This document shows positions 55,666 through 63,694 of a stretch of DNA of 64,000 bases, in pieces; position 1 is the stretch's first letter, and each line of letters opens with the position of its first letter. Below the pieces are notes generated by a model that was not told the DNA's origin, did not search any database, and saw only the letters and a program-made list of their open reading frames with translations. Position numbers and translations under genes: made by a program. The stretch lies in the NCBI RefSeq assembly GCF_014199255.1, contig NZ_JACIJF010000015.1:1-64000 (forward strand). Direction: 5' to 3'. This stretch comes from Sphingomonas xinjiangensis. Lineage in GTDB: Bacteria; Pseudomonadota; Alphaproteobacteria; Sphingomonadales; Sphingomonadaceae.

Positions 55666-57000
55666 ATGTTCCCTGTCGCTCTTCGGCCCCGCGCCTCCAA
55701 ACGCCGGCGCTTGCTGGCGGTACTGCCAACGACCGGTGCCGGGATCCTGCTTGCCGGATTTTTGATGGCGGCGATGCCAACCCCACTGAGGCCTGAGACT
55801 GGGCGCGAAGATCCGGACCAAGCTGCTATTTTGGCTGCAGCGGCGGCGGACGTGGTCCTGCTCGGCGAGGCGACGCACGGGACGAGTGAGTTCTACACTG
55901 AGCGCGCGCGCATCACCGAGGGCCTGGCCCAAGACGCTCGCACCGCCGCCGTGGTGATCGAGGCCGACGGAACAGAGGTTGCGCGGGCGAACCGCTACGT
56001 GCGCGGCATCGGTCCCGATCCGTCTGCAGCCGTCGCCCTGTCCGACTTTCGTCGCTTCCCGCGGTGGATGTGGCGCAATCAAGAGCTCGCCGAGTTCGTC
56101 GAGCGCCTGCGGGCGACAAACCTGCGCCGACCCGAAAGCGCGCGCATCGGCCTGTATGGCATGGACGTCTACGATCTTTATGGCGCGCTGGACCGCGGCC
56201 GCGCATTCCTGCGCGTCCACGGAGGCAGGTCGCTAGCTGCCGCTGACGCCGCGGCGAAGTGCTTCGCGCCCCATCGGCGCAGCACCGAAGCGTACGGAAC
56301 TGCGGCGCGGAAGCCAGCACGGTCCTGCGCCGCTGCAGCGCAAAGCCTCCTGGACGCCGTGACGGCCACTCCCTCCGCGATAGACCTAGCCGCAAGCGAA
56401 GCGCACTTCGAGGCGAGGCAGGCCGCTGCGGCGGTCGTCGATGGCGAAGCCTATTTTCGCGCTGCCTTCGCCGGATCCTATTCATGGAACGTGCGCGAGC
56501 GCGCAATGGCGGGGGTAATTGAGCGCGTCGCGCAGCACGCAACGAGCGCCCGGCACCATCCGGCGCGCATCGTCGTGTGGACCCATAACAGCCATGCTGC
56601 AAAAGCAGCTAGTACCACGCTGGTAGACCAAGGCGAGACGACCCTAGCCGACCTGCTTCGTCACGGGGACGCGCGGCAGGTGTTTAGCCTCGGCCTCCTG
56701 ACGCACTCGGGCACGTTCATGGCCGCTTCGGCATGGAACCGGCCAGGTCAAATCTTTCGGCTAACCCCTGCTGCCCGCAACAGCGCCGAAGGCCTGCTTT
56801 ATCGCGCTGGTGGAGCGCGTACGCTCCTGATGCTCCCTGGCTCAACCGCAGCCTTTGCGGAATGGCGCCCGCAACGCATGGTCGGCGCCGTCTTCGATGC
56901 TGCTAATCCTGAGGCCGTCTACGCCCGCGCGCAACTGTCGACGCAGTTCGACGCGGTGCTGTTCGCGGCGGAGACTCGCGCTGTCACACCACTCCCATGA
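55666..57000 (+). CDS. Erythromycin esterase-like protein
   Basis: A 444-residue protein of the EreA/EreB-like family with a hydrophobic N-terminal segment (GILLAGFLMAAM, residues 26-37) suggesting membrane anchoring or export. The active-site block GEATHGTSEF (near residue 67) and the later WTHNSHAAK carry the conserved Glu and His residues of erythromycin esterases. Known members open macrolide lactones, but most relatives have other, undetermined hydrolytic activities, so resistance should not be assumed. Confidence 0.82.
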   Translation: MFPVALRPRASKRRRLLAVLPTTGAGILLAGFLMAAMPTPLRPETGREDPDQAAILAAAAADVVLLGEATHGTSEFYTERARITEGLAQDARTAAVVIEADGTEVARANRYVRGIGPDPSAAVALSDFRRFPRWMWRNQELAEFVERLRATNLRRPESARIGLYGMDVYDLYGALDRGRAFLRVHGGRSLAAADAAAKCFAPHRRSTEAYGTAARKPARSCAAAAQSLLDAVTATPSAIDLAASEAHFEARQAAAAVVDGEAYFRAAFAGSYSWNVRERAMAGVIERVAQHATSARHHPARIVVWTHNSHAAKAASTTLVDQGETTLADLLRHGDARQVFSLGLLTHSGTFMAASAWNRPGQIFRLTPAARNSAEGLLYRAGGARTLLMLPGSTAAFAEWRPQRMVGAVFDAANPEAVYARAQLSTQFDAVLFAAETRAVTPLP

Positions 57001-57031
57001 GACCGTGGCGCCAATCTCCCGCGCTACGGGG

Positions 57032-57580
57032 CTAGACCAGTTCCAAATATCCGGGCGGAACTGTGTCGGTGAGCCAAATGCCGTTGGCTGTCAGATAGAA
57101 GCGCCTCCCGCACGCGTGAAGCTGCGCCGCGCGTACCGCGAGGACCACCGGGGTTCCGTGCCTTGCGCCCACCAGGCTCGCACTTTCCACGTTGCGCGAG
57201 AGATGAACATGGTGCCGCCGCATCGAGTGCAGCCCCTGGTCGAGGATGGCCGGCAAGGCTCGCGCGGCCGTTCCGTGATAAAGCAGGTCGGGCGGTACTC
57301 GCACCGGCCAATCGAGTTGGACCGCCACTGAGTGACCCTGCCGGGCGCGAATACGGCGGCCGTCCGGACTGAGCTCGAAGCGCTGCTTGTCGTTGGCCGC
57401 CACGACGGAACGCAGTCGTTCCGCTGCCCTATCAACCCCGATCCGGTCAAGCGCGGCAAGCACCGCATCGACCTCCGCCCAGCCCTGTTGGTCAAGCACG
57501 AGCGAGCCGGCGCCTGGCTGGTGACGCAGCCAGTAAGACAGGGTCTTCGACAGCCTCAGGCTTTCGTCAGCATTCCCCAT
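57032..57580 (-). CDS. kptA: RNA 2'-phosphotransferase
   Basis: A 182-residue Tpt1/KptA-type enzyme that removes an internal 2'-phosphate from RNA by transfer to NAD+. Conserved blocks are all present: LSKTLSYWLRHQP near residue 10, the GHSV motif near 83, LYHGT near 100, and HVHLS near 124, with the typical C-terminal ending ANGIWLTDTVPPGYLEL. The ATG at 57580 (MGNADESLRLSK) is one base after the stop of the SGNH gene. In yeast this step finishes tRNA splicing; bacteria that carry it presumably use it in RNA repair. Confidence 0.9.
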   Translation of the reverse strand: MGNADESLRLSKTLSYWLRHQPGAGSLVLDQQGWAEVDAVLAALDRIGVDRAAERLRSVVAANDKQRFELSPDGRRIRARQGHSVAVQLDWPVRVPPDLLYHGTAARALPAILDQGLHSMRRHHVHLSRNVESASLVGARHGTPVVLAVRAAQLHACGRRFYLTANGIWLTDTVPPGYLELV

Positions 57581-57581
57581 C

Positions 57582-58208
57582 TCACGCCCAGACCGAGGAA
57601 CGCACGCTGGGAGTGGCGCGGACCAGGCCGGAGATCGCCGTGGCAATCTTCTCGCCCCCTCGAGCGGAGGGCTCGATCGGGTTAGCATAGTCCTCAGGAT
57701 CATCGCAGATCAGACGCAGATCGACGACATTCAACCCACGCGCGAACGCGACGCGGGTGATGACATCATTGAACAGGCTCAGCGCGGAGACGACCAGCCG
57801 GCGCTGCGGTTCGGGATAGTTTGCGTCGTAGATGGTGCAGACGGCCGTCGGCCGACTGAGCGTGAGGACGGCGTCCACCATCTCCTCATAGGATCGCGCA
57901 AAGCGGGCCTGTGCATCGGCCAGTTTGCCCACAGCCTCCGCGACCGACCTTGCCACCTGGCTCAAAATCGAGGCATGTCCGAGGGCATCATTTCCGCCTG
58001 CCGAAATGACGATATGGCTCACGTCCGTCGGCACACGGCCGACCTGACGCTCCCGAACATCTCTGGTAACATGGCCATCCACCGCCAGGAGGCTGACTCT
58101 CCAATCCCTGCCCAGTTGAACGCGCAGCTGCTGGCTGACGTCCGGGTCCGGGGTGACATAGACGCCGTTGTCGAAGATCGAATCTCCAAGCAGCGCGACA
58201 TGGTTCAT
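57582..58208 (-). CDS. SGNH-family hydrolase, cytoplasmic
   Basis: A 208-residue SGNH/GDSL hydrolase without signal peptide. Block I GDSIFDN (nucleophile Ser10), a Gly block (DGHVTRDV), GGND, and a C-terminal PSARGGEKIA with the usual His position replaced or displaced. It is sandwiched between a 35-codon ORF (ATGA overlap) and kptA (one-base gap), so the three are almost certainly co-transcribed. The substrate is unknown; the kptA linkage raises a nucleotide or RNA-ester substrate as a possibility only. Confidence 0.82.
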   Translation of the reverse strand: MNHVALLGDSIFDNGVYVTPDPDVSQQLRVQLGRDWRVSLLAVDGHVTRDVRERQVGRVPTDVSHIVISAGGNDALGHASILSQVARSVAEAVGKLADAQARFARSYEEMVDAVLTLSRPTAVCTIYDANYPEPQRRLVVSALSLFNDVITRVAFARGLNVVDLRLICDDPEDYANPIEPSARGGEKIATAISGLVRATPSVRSSVWA

Positions 58209-58312
58209 GACCGGCTCCGGGGCAAATCAGCGGCGATCGACACAGACTCGCCCGCAAGCGCTTCGGCGCTGTTGTCGAGGTCGCCGTTCTTTGCAAAGCG
58301 ATGCAAGCTCAT
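58205..58312 (-). CDS. Putative 35-residue peptide in the kptA operon
   Basis: ATG at 58312, preceded by TTGAGGACGCGG, opens MSLHRFAKNGDLDNSAEAL and ends in an ATGA overlap with the SGNH gene. The coupling and binding site support it; the size and lack of homologs keep confidence low. A longer version starting at 58345 lacks a binding site. Confidence 0.4.
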   Translation of the reverse strand: MSLHRFAKNGDLDNSAEALAGESVSIAADLPRSRS

Positions 58313-58405
58313 ATCCGCGTCCTCAATTGGGCCCAACGATGTCATTGCTGCGCCGGCGCTTCGGAAGCGCACGAGTGCAAACGCCCCGTGCTGACCCGTC
58401 ACCGC

Positions 58406-59872
58406 TCAGGTTCCACAAAAGGTCGCCGCCACCCGCTCGTGGGGCTGCGGTGGCGTGGCGAGATCCTCGGCGCCGGGTTGATCCTCATAGGGTCGCGAGA
58501 GCACATCGAGCATTCGGTCGAAGCGCGAGAAGTCCTGCCGCTCGACTGCGGCCGCAATCATCGCCTCTACGTGGTGGTTGCGCGGAATGAAGGCGGGATT
58601 CACCTGTTCCATCGCCCTCCGGCGAGCTTCGGCGTCTTGACCGTCGCGGGACAGGCGAGAGCGCCACTCGGACGTCCAAGCATCGAAGGCCGTGGGATCG
58701 ATGAATAGCGCGCGTGCGGGTTCGTCCTCGCCAAGCGCAGCGCGCCCCAGGGCGCGGAACGACAGCGTGAAGTCGACCTCGTTCTCGGTCATGCGCGTCA
58801 GGAGCGTGTTGATCAGCTCGACGTCTCCCCGCTCTTCGGACATTAGCCCTATCTTTCTACGCAGGCCGCCGAAATATGCCTGCTCGAACAAGGAGCCATA
58901 CCCGCCGAGCGCGTCCTGCGCTTCCTCCACCGCAGCGTCCTGATCCTCGTCGAGAAGCGGCAGAAGCGCTTCGGCAAGGCGCGTGAGGTTCCAGTGGGCG
59001 ATCCGCGGCTGGTTGCCATAGGCATAGCGCCCCGTTCGATCGATCGAGCTGAACACGGTCGCGGGATCATAGGCGTCCATGAAGGCGCAAGGCCCATAAT
59101 CGATTGTCTCGCCAGCGACCGACATGTTGTCGGTGTTCATCACGCCATGAATGAACCCGAGCAGCAACCAGCGCGCGACAAGGTGCGCCTGGGCGTTGAT
59201 GACGGCGTCCAGGAGCGCTCGGTAGGGCCGCTCTTCCGTTGCTGCTGCGGGATAGTGGCGCACGATCACGTGGTCGGCCAGCAGCCGAATTGCCTCCACA
59301 TCCTCGCGTGCAGCGAAGTACTGGAAGGTGCCGACACGAATGTGGCTCGAGGCAACACGGGTCAGCATGGCTCCAGGCAAGACGGTCTCCCGGACGACCG
59401 GCTCCCCTGTGGTCACGGCCGCGAGCGCACGGGTCGTCGGGACCCCCAGCGCTGCCATAGCCTCGCTGACGAGATACTCGCGGAGTACGGGTCCAAGGGC
59501 CGCCCGACCGTCTCCGCCGCGCGAGAATGCGGTACGCCCCGCGCCCTTCAGTTGAACATCGCGACGCCGTCCCGCGCCATCAATCACTTCGCCCAGCAGG
59601 ATGGCGCGTCCATCGCCGAGCTGCGGCACGAGATTGCCGAACTGGTGCCCCGCATAGGCCTGGGCAATAGGCTCCGCCCCTTCCGCGATGGAGCGGCCGG
59701 AAAGCATATCGAGGCCCGCCGTGCTCCCCAGCCATTCGGGGTCGAAGCCGAGTTCGACCGCGAGTGCCGCGTTGATCCGGATCAGGGTTGGCGACGGGCT
59801 TCGTAGCGGGTGTGCCGGCGCAAAGAAGCGTGGGGGTAGCCGGGCATAGCTATTGTCGAAGGTGATCGGCAT
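58406..59872 (-). CDS. selO: Protein adenylyltransferase SelO/YdiU
   Basis: A 488-residue SelO pseudokinase that transfers AMP to hydroxyl side chains of target proteins, linked to redox stress. Pseudokinase features include QLKGAGRTAFSRGGDGRA (nucleotide loop, near residue 110), GVMNTDNMS and DYGPCAF (catalytic/metal loops around residues 235-260). The C-terminus ends FCGT, keeping a terminal Cys as in many SelO proteins. The ATG at 59872 (MPITFDNSYARL) was selected as the family start. Confidence 0.93.
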   Translation of the reverse strand: MPITFDNSYARLPPRFFAPAHPLRSPSPTLIRINAALAVELGFDPEWLGSTAGLDMLSGRSIAEGAEPIAQAYAGHQFGNLVPQLGDGRAILLGEVIDGAGRRRDVQLKGAGRTAFSRGGDGRAALGPVLREYLVSEAMAALGVPTTRALAAVTTGEPVVRETVLPGAMLTRVASSHIRVGTFQYFAAREDVEAIRLLADHVIVRHYPAAATEERPYRALLDAVINAQAHLVARWLLLGFIHGVMNTDNMSVAGETIDYGPCAFMDAYDPATVFSSIDRTGRYAYGNQPRIAHWNLTRLAEALLPLLDEDQDAAVEEAQDALGGYGSLFEQAYFGGLRRKIGLMSEERGDVELINTLLTRMTENEVDFTLSFRALGRAALGEDEPARALFIDPTAFDAWTSEWRSRLSRDGQDAEARRRAMEQVNPAFIPRNHHVEAMIAAAVERQDFSRFDRMLDVLSRPYEDQPGAEDLATPPQPHERVAATFCGT

Positions 59873-60039
59873 GTGGCTACCAACCATCTGCCATGCTTGA
59901 AGTTTCTCCCTCCCCGGCGAAGCGTGCCCTGCTTAACCAGGCAGAAGGTGGCAAATGCGTCCTTGTCGTACGCCGCAAGGGCGGTTTGTCAGGACTGATC
60001 TCGTCGGTGGCAGCGCTGCTGGACAGCAGCCGGCTGTTC

Positions 60040-60654
60040 TCACCCTCCGAGCGTTTGATCTTGCTGCCTGTACCAGGCGAGCGCCTGATCAAAATGGTCG
60101 GGCTCGAAGTCGGGCCAGAATTCATCTCGGATGAAGAAATCGGCGTACACCGACTGCACGGGCAGAAAGCCGCTCAAGCGTCGTCCGCCGCCCCAACGAA
60201 CGATCAGGTCCAAGCGTGATACCTCCTGCGAGCGCAAGCCGCCGTTCTTGATCCCGGCAAGGTCCCACTCCCAGCCATAGTTCATCAGGAGGTTTACCTT
60301 CATCCCGGTGCCGCGGCGTTGTCGGAACTCGAGCAACTCACGAGGGAACTTGGAGGAGGTTTCGTCGCCCACGACAAGCACCGCCGCACCGCGCGCCGCG
60401 ATCTCGCGAGCGAACGCAACCGAAGCGTCGATAAAGCCTTGCTGCTGGGCTGAAGGCCGCTTCATGTTGTCCTTTGTGTAGCAGTAGATCGACGCCTCTT
60501 CGATCGACAGGCGCTTGCACTGCTCGAACAGGAGCAATCCCGGCTCGATGCCGTGCGCATAGCCATCCTGCTTGGGAAGGCCGCCACTGGACGCCCAGCG
60601 CCTGTTCCCATCAGGTATGAACCCGACATGTCGTGGCACTCTGTTCTTCGCCAT
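60040..60654 (-). CDS. Short cis-prenyltransferase (undecaprenyl diphosphate synthase family)
   Basis: A 204-residue Z-type prenyl diphosphate synthase. Catalytic Asp15 is in IPDGNRRW; YTKDNMKRP near residue 60 and the C-terminal LIVRWGGGRRLSGFLP / YADFFIRDEFWPDF block are the family's diphosphate-binding and product motifs. It is about 40 residues shorter than housekeeping UppS, lacking part of the middle. It is probably a second, specialised or short-chain synthase; the essential uppS should be elsewhere. Confidence 0.82.
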   Translation of the reverse strand: MAKNRVPRHVGFIPDGNRRWASSGGLPKQDGYAHGIEPGLLLFEQCKRLSIEEASIYCYTKDNMKRPSAQQQGFIDASVAFAREIAARGAAVLVVGDETSSKFPRELLEFRQRRGTGMKVNLLMNYGWEWDLAGIKNGGLRSQEVSRLDLIVRWGGGRRLSGFLPVQSVYADFFIRDEFWPDFEPDHFDQALAWYRQQDQTLGG

Positions 60655-60723
60655 TGATGCTCTCCCGAGTGCGACCCACAGTACCCTGCCGCCCGGCCCC
60701 TCTCCATGCAGCGGCCAGTTCCT

Positions 60724-61596
60724 TCAGCGTTCGCCAGACAATGCATCCAAGGCAGCGCAGGCATGCATCCGTAGCTCGGGCTCACGGGTGACCTCCAGCA
60801 TGGCACTCAGGCTTGCGCGCGCGGATTCAACATCGCCCTTGTGCAACTGTAGCCGGGCTTGCTCCCACCATGCATGCGCGGTGGAAGGCGCGATGACGGT
60901 CATGCGCTCGAACAACGTCAACGCCCGCCCGGGGTCACCGCGCGCCTCCGCGCGGCTTGCCTGATTCATCAGCAGGCGCACCAGCACGGATCGGTTGGAC
61001 ATTGGCGTGAGATGCTCAGGTCTCGGCGCGGCGCCACGGCCCAACACTGCATGGAGCAACGATGCAAAGCGCTCTGCGTCCAGAACGGCGCCGCCGTCGA
61101 ACGGATCGATGAGCACCGGCTCTGTTTCCGACCCGATGCGGGCGACGACATGCCCCGGCGTGTTGAGCGCGTCCGCTTGCCAGCCCAGGCGTCGGGCCGC
61201 GGCCACGTACAGGATGGTCAGGCTCACTGGCAGGCCACGCCGCCGGTCCATGACTCGGATCAGGTCGGCATTGTCGGGATCGTCATAGGTCTGCCGGTCG
61301 CCGGTGAAGCCGTATTCGGTGCCGATGACACGCGCCAGGATTCTGGCGCGAGGGGCTGCGCTTTCCGCAGCCCCGCCGAGAACAACGAGCCGCTCGGTCA
61401 TGTCCCCCAGCACATTGACATAGGACGACAGGTCCAGGCCCGCATGGTCGAGGGCCGCGATTTGCAATGCAGCGGAGTCGAGCGAGATCGCTTCGTCTTC
61501 GAGCAGCCCGAGCTCAAGGATCGCGCCGGTGTCGGGTATCTCAACCAGCGCCCTGCCCTCCTGGCGAAGCCGTGCCCGATGGGCCGGTGCCGCCAT
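60724..61596 (-). CDS. SirB1/transglutaminase-like family protein
   Basis: A 290-residue protein of the SirB1/YchA group. The transglutaminase-like core is visible as LIRVMDRRRGLPVSLTILYV, then WQADALNTPGHVVARIG and VLIDPFDGG, followed by a TPR-like C-terminus (NQASRAEARGDPGRALTLFERM). The catalytic Cys is absent, as in this subgroup, so it is likely non-enzymatic. The ATG at 61596 lies inside the end of the upstream Gly-rich gene on another frame. Confidence 0.75.
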   Translation of the reverse strand: MAAPAHRARLRQEGRALVEIPDTGAILELGLLEDEAISLDSAALQIAALDHAGLDLSSYVNVLGDMTERLVVLGGAAESAAPRARILARVIGTEYGFTGDRQTYDDPDNADLIRVMDRRRGLPVSLTILYVAAARRLGWQADALNTPGHVVARIGSETEPVLIDPFDGGAVLDAERFASLLHAVLGRGAAPRPEHLTPMSNRSVLVRLLMNQASRAEARGDPGRALTLFERMTVIAPSTAHAWWEQARLQLHKGDVESARASLSAMLEVTREPELRMHACAALDALSGER

Positions 61597-62035
61597 GTTG
61601 ACCGAGCGGTCCGCCGCCGCCCAGTTCGCCACGATCCGCCGGCGTGCCCGAGCCGATCTCGCCGTGCCCGGCACCGCCGCCGACTGCCTCTGCACCTACC
61701 GGGCCTGCTCCCGGGATTGCGGCAGCGCCCGCAGCCGCATCGGCAAGGCTACCATCAGCCGATCCCCGCGCAGCGGCTTCCGAAGCGATTTCATCTCCCG
61801 CCTGTGCCGCCAGGCTGTCAGCGCCCGCCGCTACCACGGCGTCTTGACCTACGTCCTTCGTCGTACCCGCCATTGCTCCGCCCGCATGATCGAGCGTTCC
61901 TCCAGACGGCTCGCCCGCGCCGGAGATCGTGCCACCGCCGCTCGATCCACCAGTGCTGCCGATATCCTCTTCGATGGCGCCGAGGCCCGCTGCCTCATTG
62001 AGGCCGCCACCACCTGCTTGTTCCGACTGGTCCAT
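61541..62035 (-). CDS. Gly/Ala-rich low-complexity protein
   Basis: A 164-residue protein, over 30 percent glycine, with acidic and Ala/Ser/Thr content and no hydrophobic segments (MDQSEQAGGGGLNEAAGLG). GGATCAGG precedes the ATG. Its 3' end overlaps the SirB1-like start by 56 bases, which is unusual and lowers confidence; composition resembles the small proteins at 41230 and 55385. Confidence 0.45.
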   Translation of the reverse strand: MDQSEQAGGGGLNEAAGLGAIEEDIGSTGGSSGGGTISGAGEPSGGTLDHAGGAMAGTTKDVGQDAVVAAGADSLAAQAGDEIASEAAARGSADGSLADAAAGAAAIPGAGPVGAEAVGGGAGHGEIGSGTPADRGELGGGGPLGQHGGTGPSGTASPGGQGAG

Positions 62036-62283
62036 CCTGATCCCGTCCTAGCTTTCCGTGTGCGCCAGGCTTTTCACAAGCACGACGCGACACCTTCTAT
62101 CTAACGCCCCCGGTCGGTGCTGGTGCCATGATGTTGGAGCTCGATGCCGACGATTGCGATGACTTGCGCCGGGCAAACCAGTGGCAGAGCGGCGCTCCAT
62201 TTACTCAGGTTAGTTGTTTACTGGCGGCGGAACGGAGCGACGCACACATCATTTGATATCGTCCTTGTTCAAGGTGACCGAGA

Positions 62284-62475
62284 ATGAGCCGCCACCGCTT
62301 CTGCATGACTAACGATCGCGACGGATTCATAGAGGAACTTGCCCAGGAGCTCTGGGAAGAGCGGCAGGTGGGAGCGGACGAGAGCTCCTGGTCGCAAGTC
62401 CCGCCGGAGATGCAACAGGAATTCAGAAACCTCGCCGCCGACACGCTGCGCTTTCTGGAACACGGTCATGGGTAA
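62284..62475 (+). CDS. Small hypothetical protein
   Basis: A 63-residue acidic, helical protein (DGFIEELAQELWEERQ, VPPEMQQEFRNLAADTLRFL). AAGGTGA lies before the ATG at 62284; an internal Met at 62305 is an alternative. It overlaps the next gene by eight bases, so these appear to form an operon with the HAD gene. No family was recognised. Confidence 0.6.
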   Translation: MSRHRFCMTNDRDGFIEELAQELWEERQVGADESSWSQVPPEMQQEFRNLAADTLRFLEHGHG

Positions 62476-62881
62476 TCGCCAGCGGGGGAAGGCACGTGCG
62501 CCTGCCGCCTGGCACAAGCCCCTGGTCACGGGCTGGAAGCTTGATCGTGCAGAACGTGGGCAGCTGCTGGAGCGCTTCATCCCGCGCTATGCCGATATCG
62601 TCGCCGACCATGTTACGCTCAGCTTGGGTGCCGCGCCGCTTCCGACCGAGACGCGCGGCAAAATCGTCGGGGAAGCAGACGATCGCCAAGGTGTGCAGGC
62701 GTTGATCGTCTCCATCTCAGGCCGCACTGCCCGGCCGGATGGCAGCACTTATCACGTTACCTGGTCGCTCGACCGCTCCAAAGGCAGGCGGCCCGTCGAG
62801 AGCAATCAACTGATTGCGCAACTCGGCTGGTCGCCGCTCGACAAGCCGGTTCCCCTCACGCTCCTTCCTGCTCGGTTCTAG
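62468..62881 (+). CDS. Hypothetical protein with two HxT motifs, possible 2H phosphoesterase
   Basis: A 137-residue protein with two repeats of the H-x-T hallmark: DHVTLSL (His48, Thr50) and YHVTWSLD (His96, Thr98), each on a predicted strand, followed by SLDRSKGRRPVESN. Paired HxT motifs define 2H phosphoesterases, which open 2',3'-cyclic phosphates, but the spacing here (48 residues) is shorter than usual and the family was not recognised outright. It overlaps the upstream small gene and is followed three bases later by the HAD phosphatase gene. Confidence 0.6.
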   Translation: MGNRQRGKARAPAAWHKPLVTGWKLDRAERGQLLERFIPRYADIVADHVTLSLGAAPLPTETRGKIVGEADDRQGVQALIVSISGRTARPDGSTYHVTWSLDRSKGRRPVESNQLIAQLGWSPLDKPVPLTLLPARF

Positions 62882-62884
62882 CGC

Positions 62885-63358
62885 ATGCAGCTTTATCTCG
62901 ATTGCGACGGCGTACTGGCCGATTTCGAACGCGGCGCGATCGACCTGCTCGGCATGCTGCCGCGCCAGTTCGAAAAGCGCCACGGATTGCCGACGTTCTG
63001 GAAACGCATTGCCGCACATGGCGACTTCTATGGCACCTTGCCGCTGATGCCGGACGCGATGGAACTGTTCGAGGCCGTGCGCCACCTCGATCCGATCATC
63101 CTCACCGGCTTACCACGGGGCAACTGGGCGGCTTCGCAAAAGGTGCGGTGGGCCGCTGAGCATTTTCCGGGCACCCGGATCATCACCTGCCTTGCCGTGG
63201 ACAAGCGCAAGCATGCCCGCGAAGGCGACATACTCGTCGACGATACTCTCAAATACCGGGATCTGTGGACCGGTGCGGGCGGCATCTTCGTCCATCACGA
63301 GAATGCTGAGAAAACCATCTTAGTACTGCACGAAATCATTCCCGACGCGATGCGCTAG
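62885..63358 (+). CDS. HAD-superfamily phosphatase, 5'-nucleotidase-like
   Basis: A 157-residue minimal HAD phosphatase. The nucleophile motif DCDGVLADF (Asp6, Asp8) is at the N-terminus, motif II is IILTGLP (Thr near residue 75), a Lys follows, and motif IV is ILVDDTLKYRDLW. This resembles cytosolic 5'-deoxyribonucleotidases and the HAD domains found in RNA-repair proteins. Co-operonic with a possible 2H phosphoesterase, so an end-healing role on nucleic acids is possible. Confidence 0.82.
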   Translation: MQLYLDCDGVLADFERGAIDLLGMLPRQFEKRHGLPTFWKRIAAHGDFYGTLPLMPDAMELFEAVRHLDPIILTGLPRGNWAASQKVRWAAEHFPGTRIITCLAVDKRKHAREGDILVDDTLKYRDLWTGAGGIFVHHENAEKTILVLHEIIPDAMR

Positions 63359-63694
63359 CGCTCCCCGCGACTCGAAGGGCTGGGCCCCGGACGCGGGTGC
63401 TATTCTACTGCGGAACGTATGGATGGTCTGTGAGGAGCAGCCGGGCGTGTACAAGCTGTTCGAAGCGGGGTCTCGAAAGCCGCTCTGAGGTAGGCACGAG
63501 GACCTCCTGGATCTGGGGGAGGACTGCTGCCCCGCCGCGTCGAAGTGGTGAAGCATGTTCGAGACTGATCCCGTCGTCAGAGTGCGTGCGCCGGTCTGAA
63601 TTAGCGAGCAGGGTTAAGGCTCAGGTCTTAGTTCGAGTCAAAGCGGAACGAGCCCATCTCGGAATTGTTAAGCGTCTTCCTGGGGAGAGCTGCT
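63359..63694. other. Intergenic region
   Basis: No gene or terminator was recognised; open frames lack start signals. The right end contains an EcfG-like promoter. Confidence 0.4.
63645..63669 (+). promoter_or_regulatory. EcfG-like promoter before the last gene
   Basis: GGAAC (63645-63649), 16 bases, then TGTT (63666-63669), one base from CGTT, 26 bases before the TTG start of the following membrane-protein gene. Confidence 0.45.

Noticed and set aside
55666..57000. Calling the erythromycin esterase-like gene an antibiotic resistance gene
   Set aside because: The family motif is present, but most relatives have no demonstrated macrolide activity and nothing in the context supports resistance.
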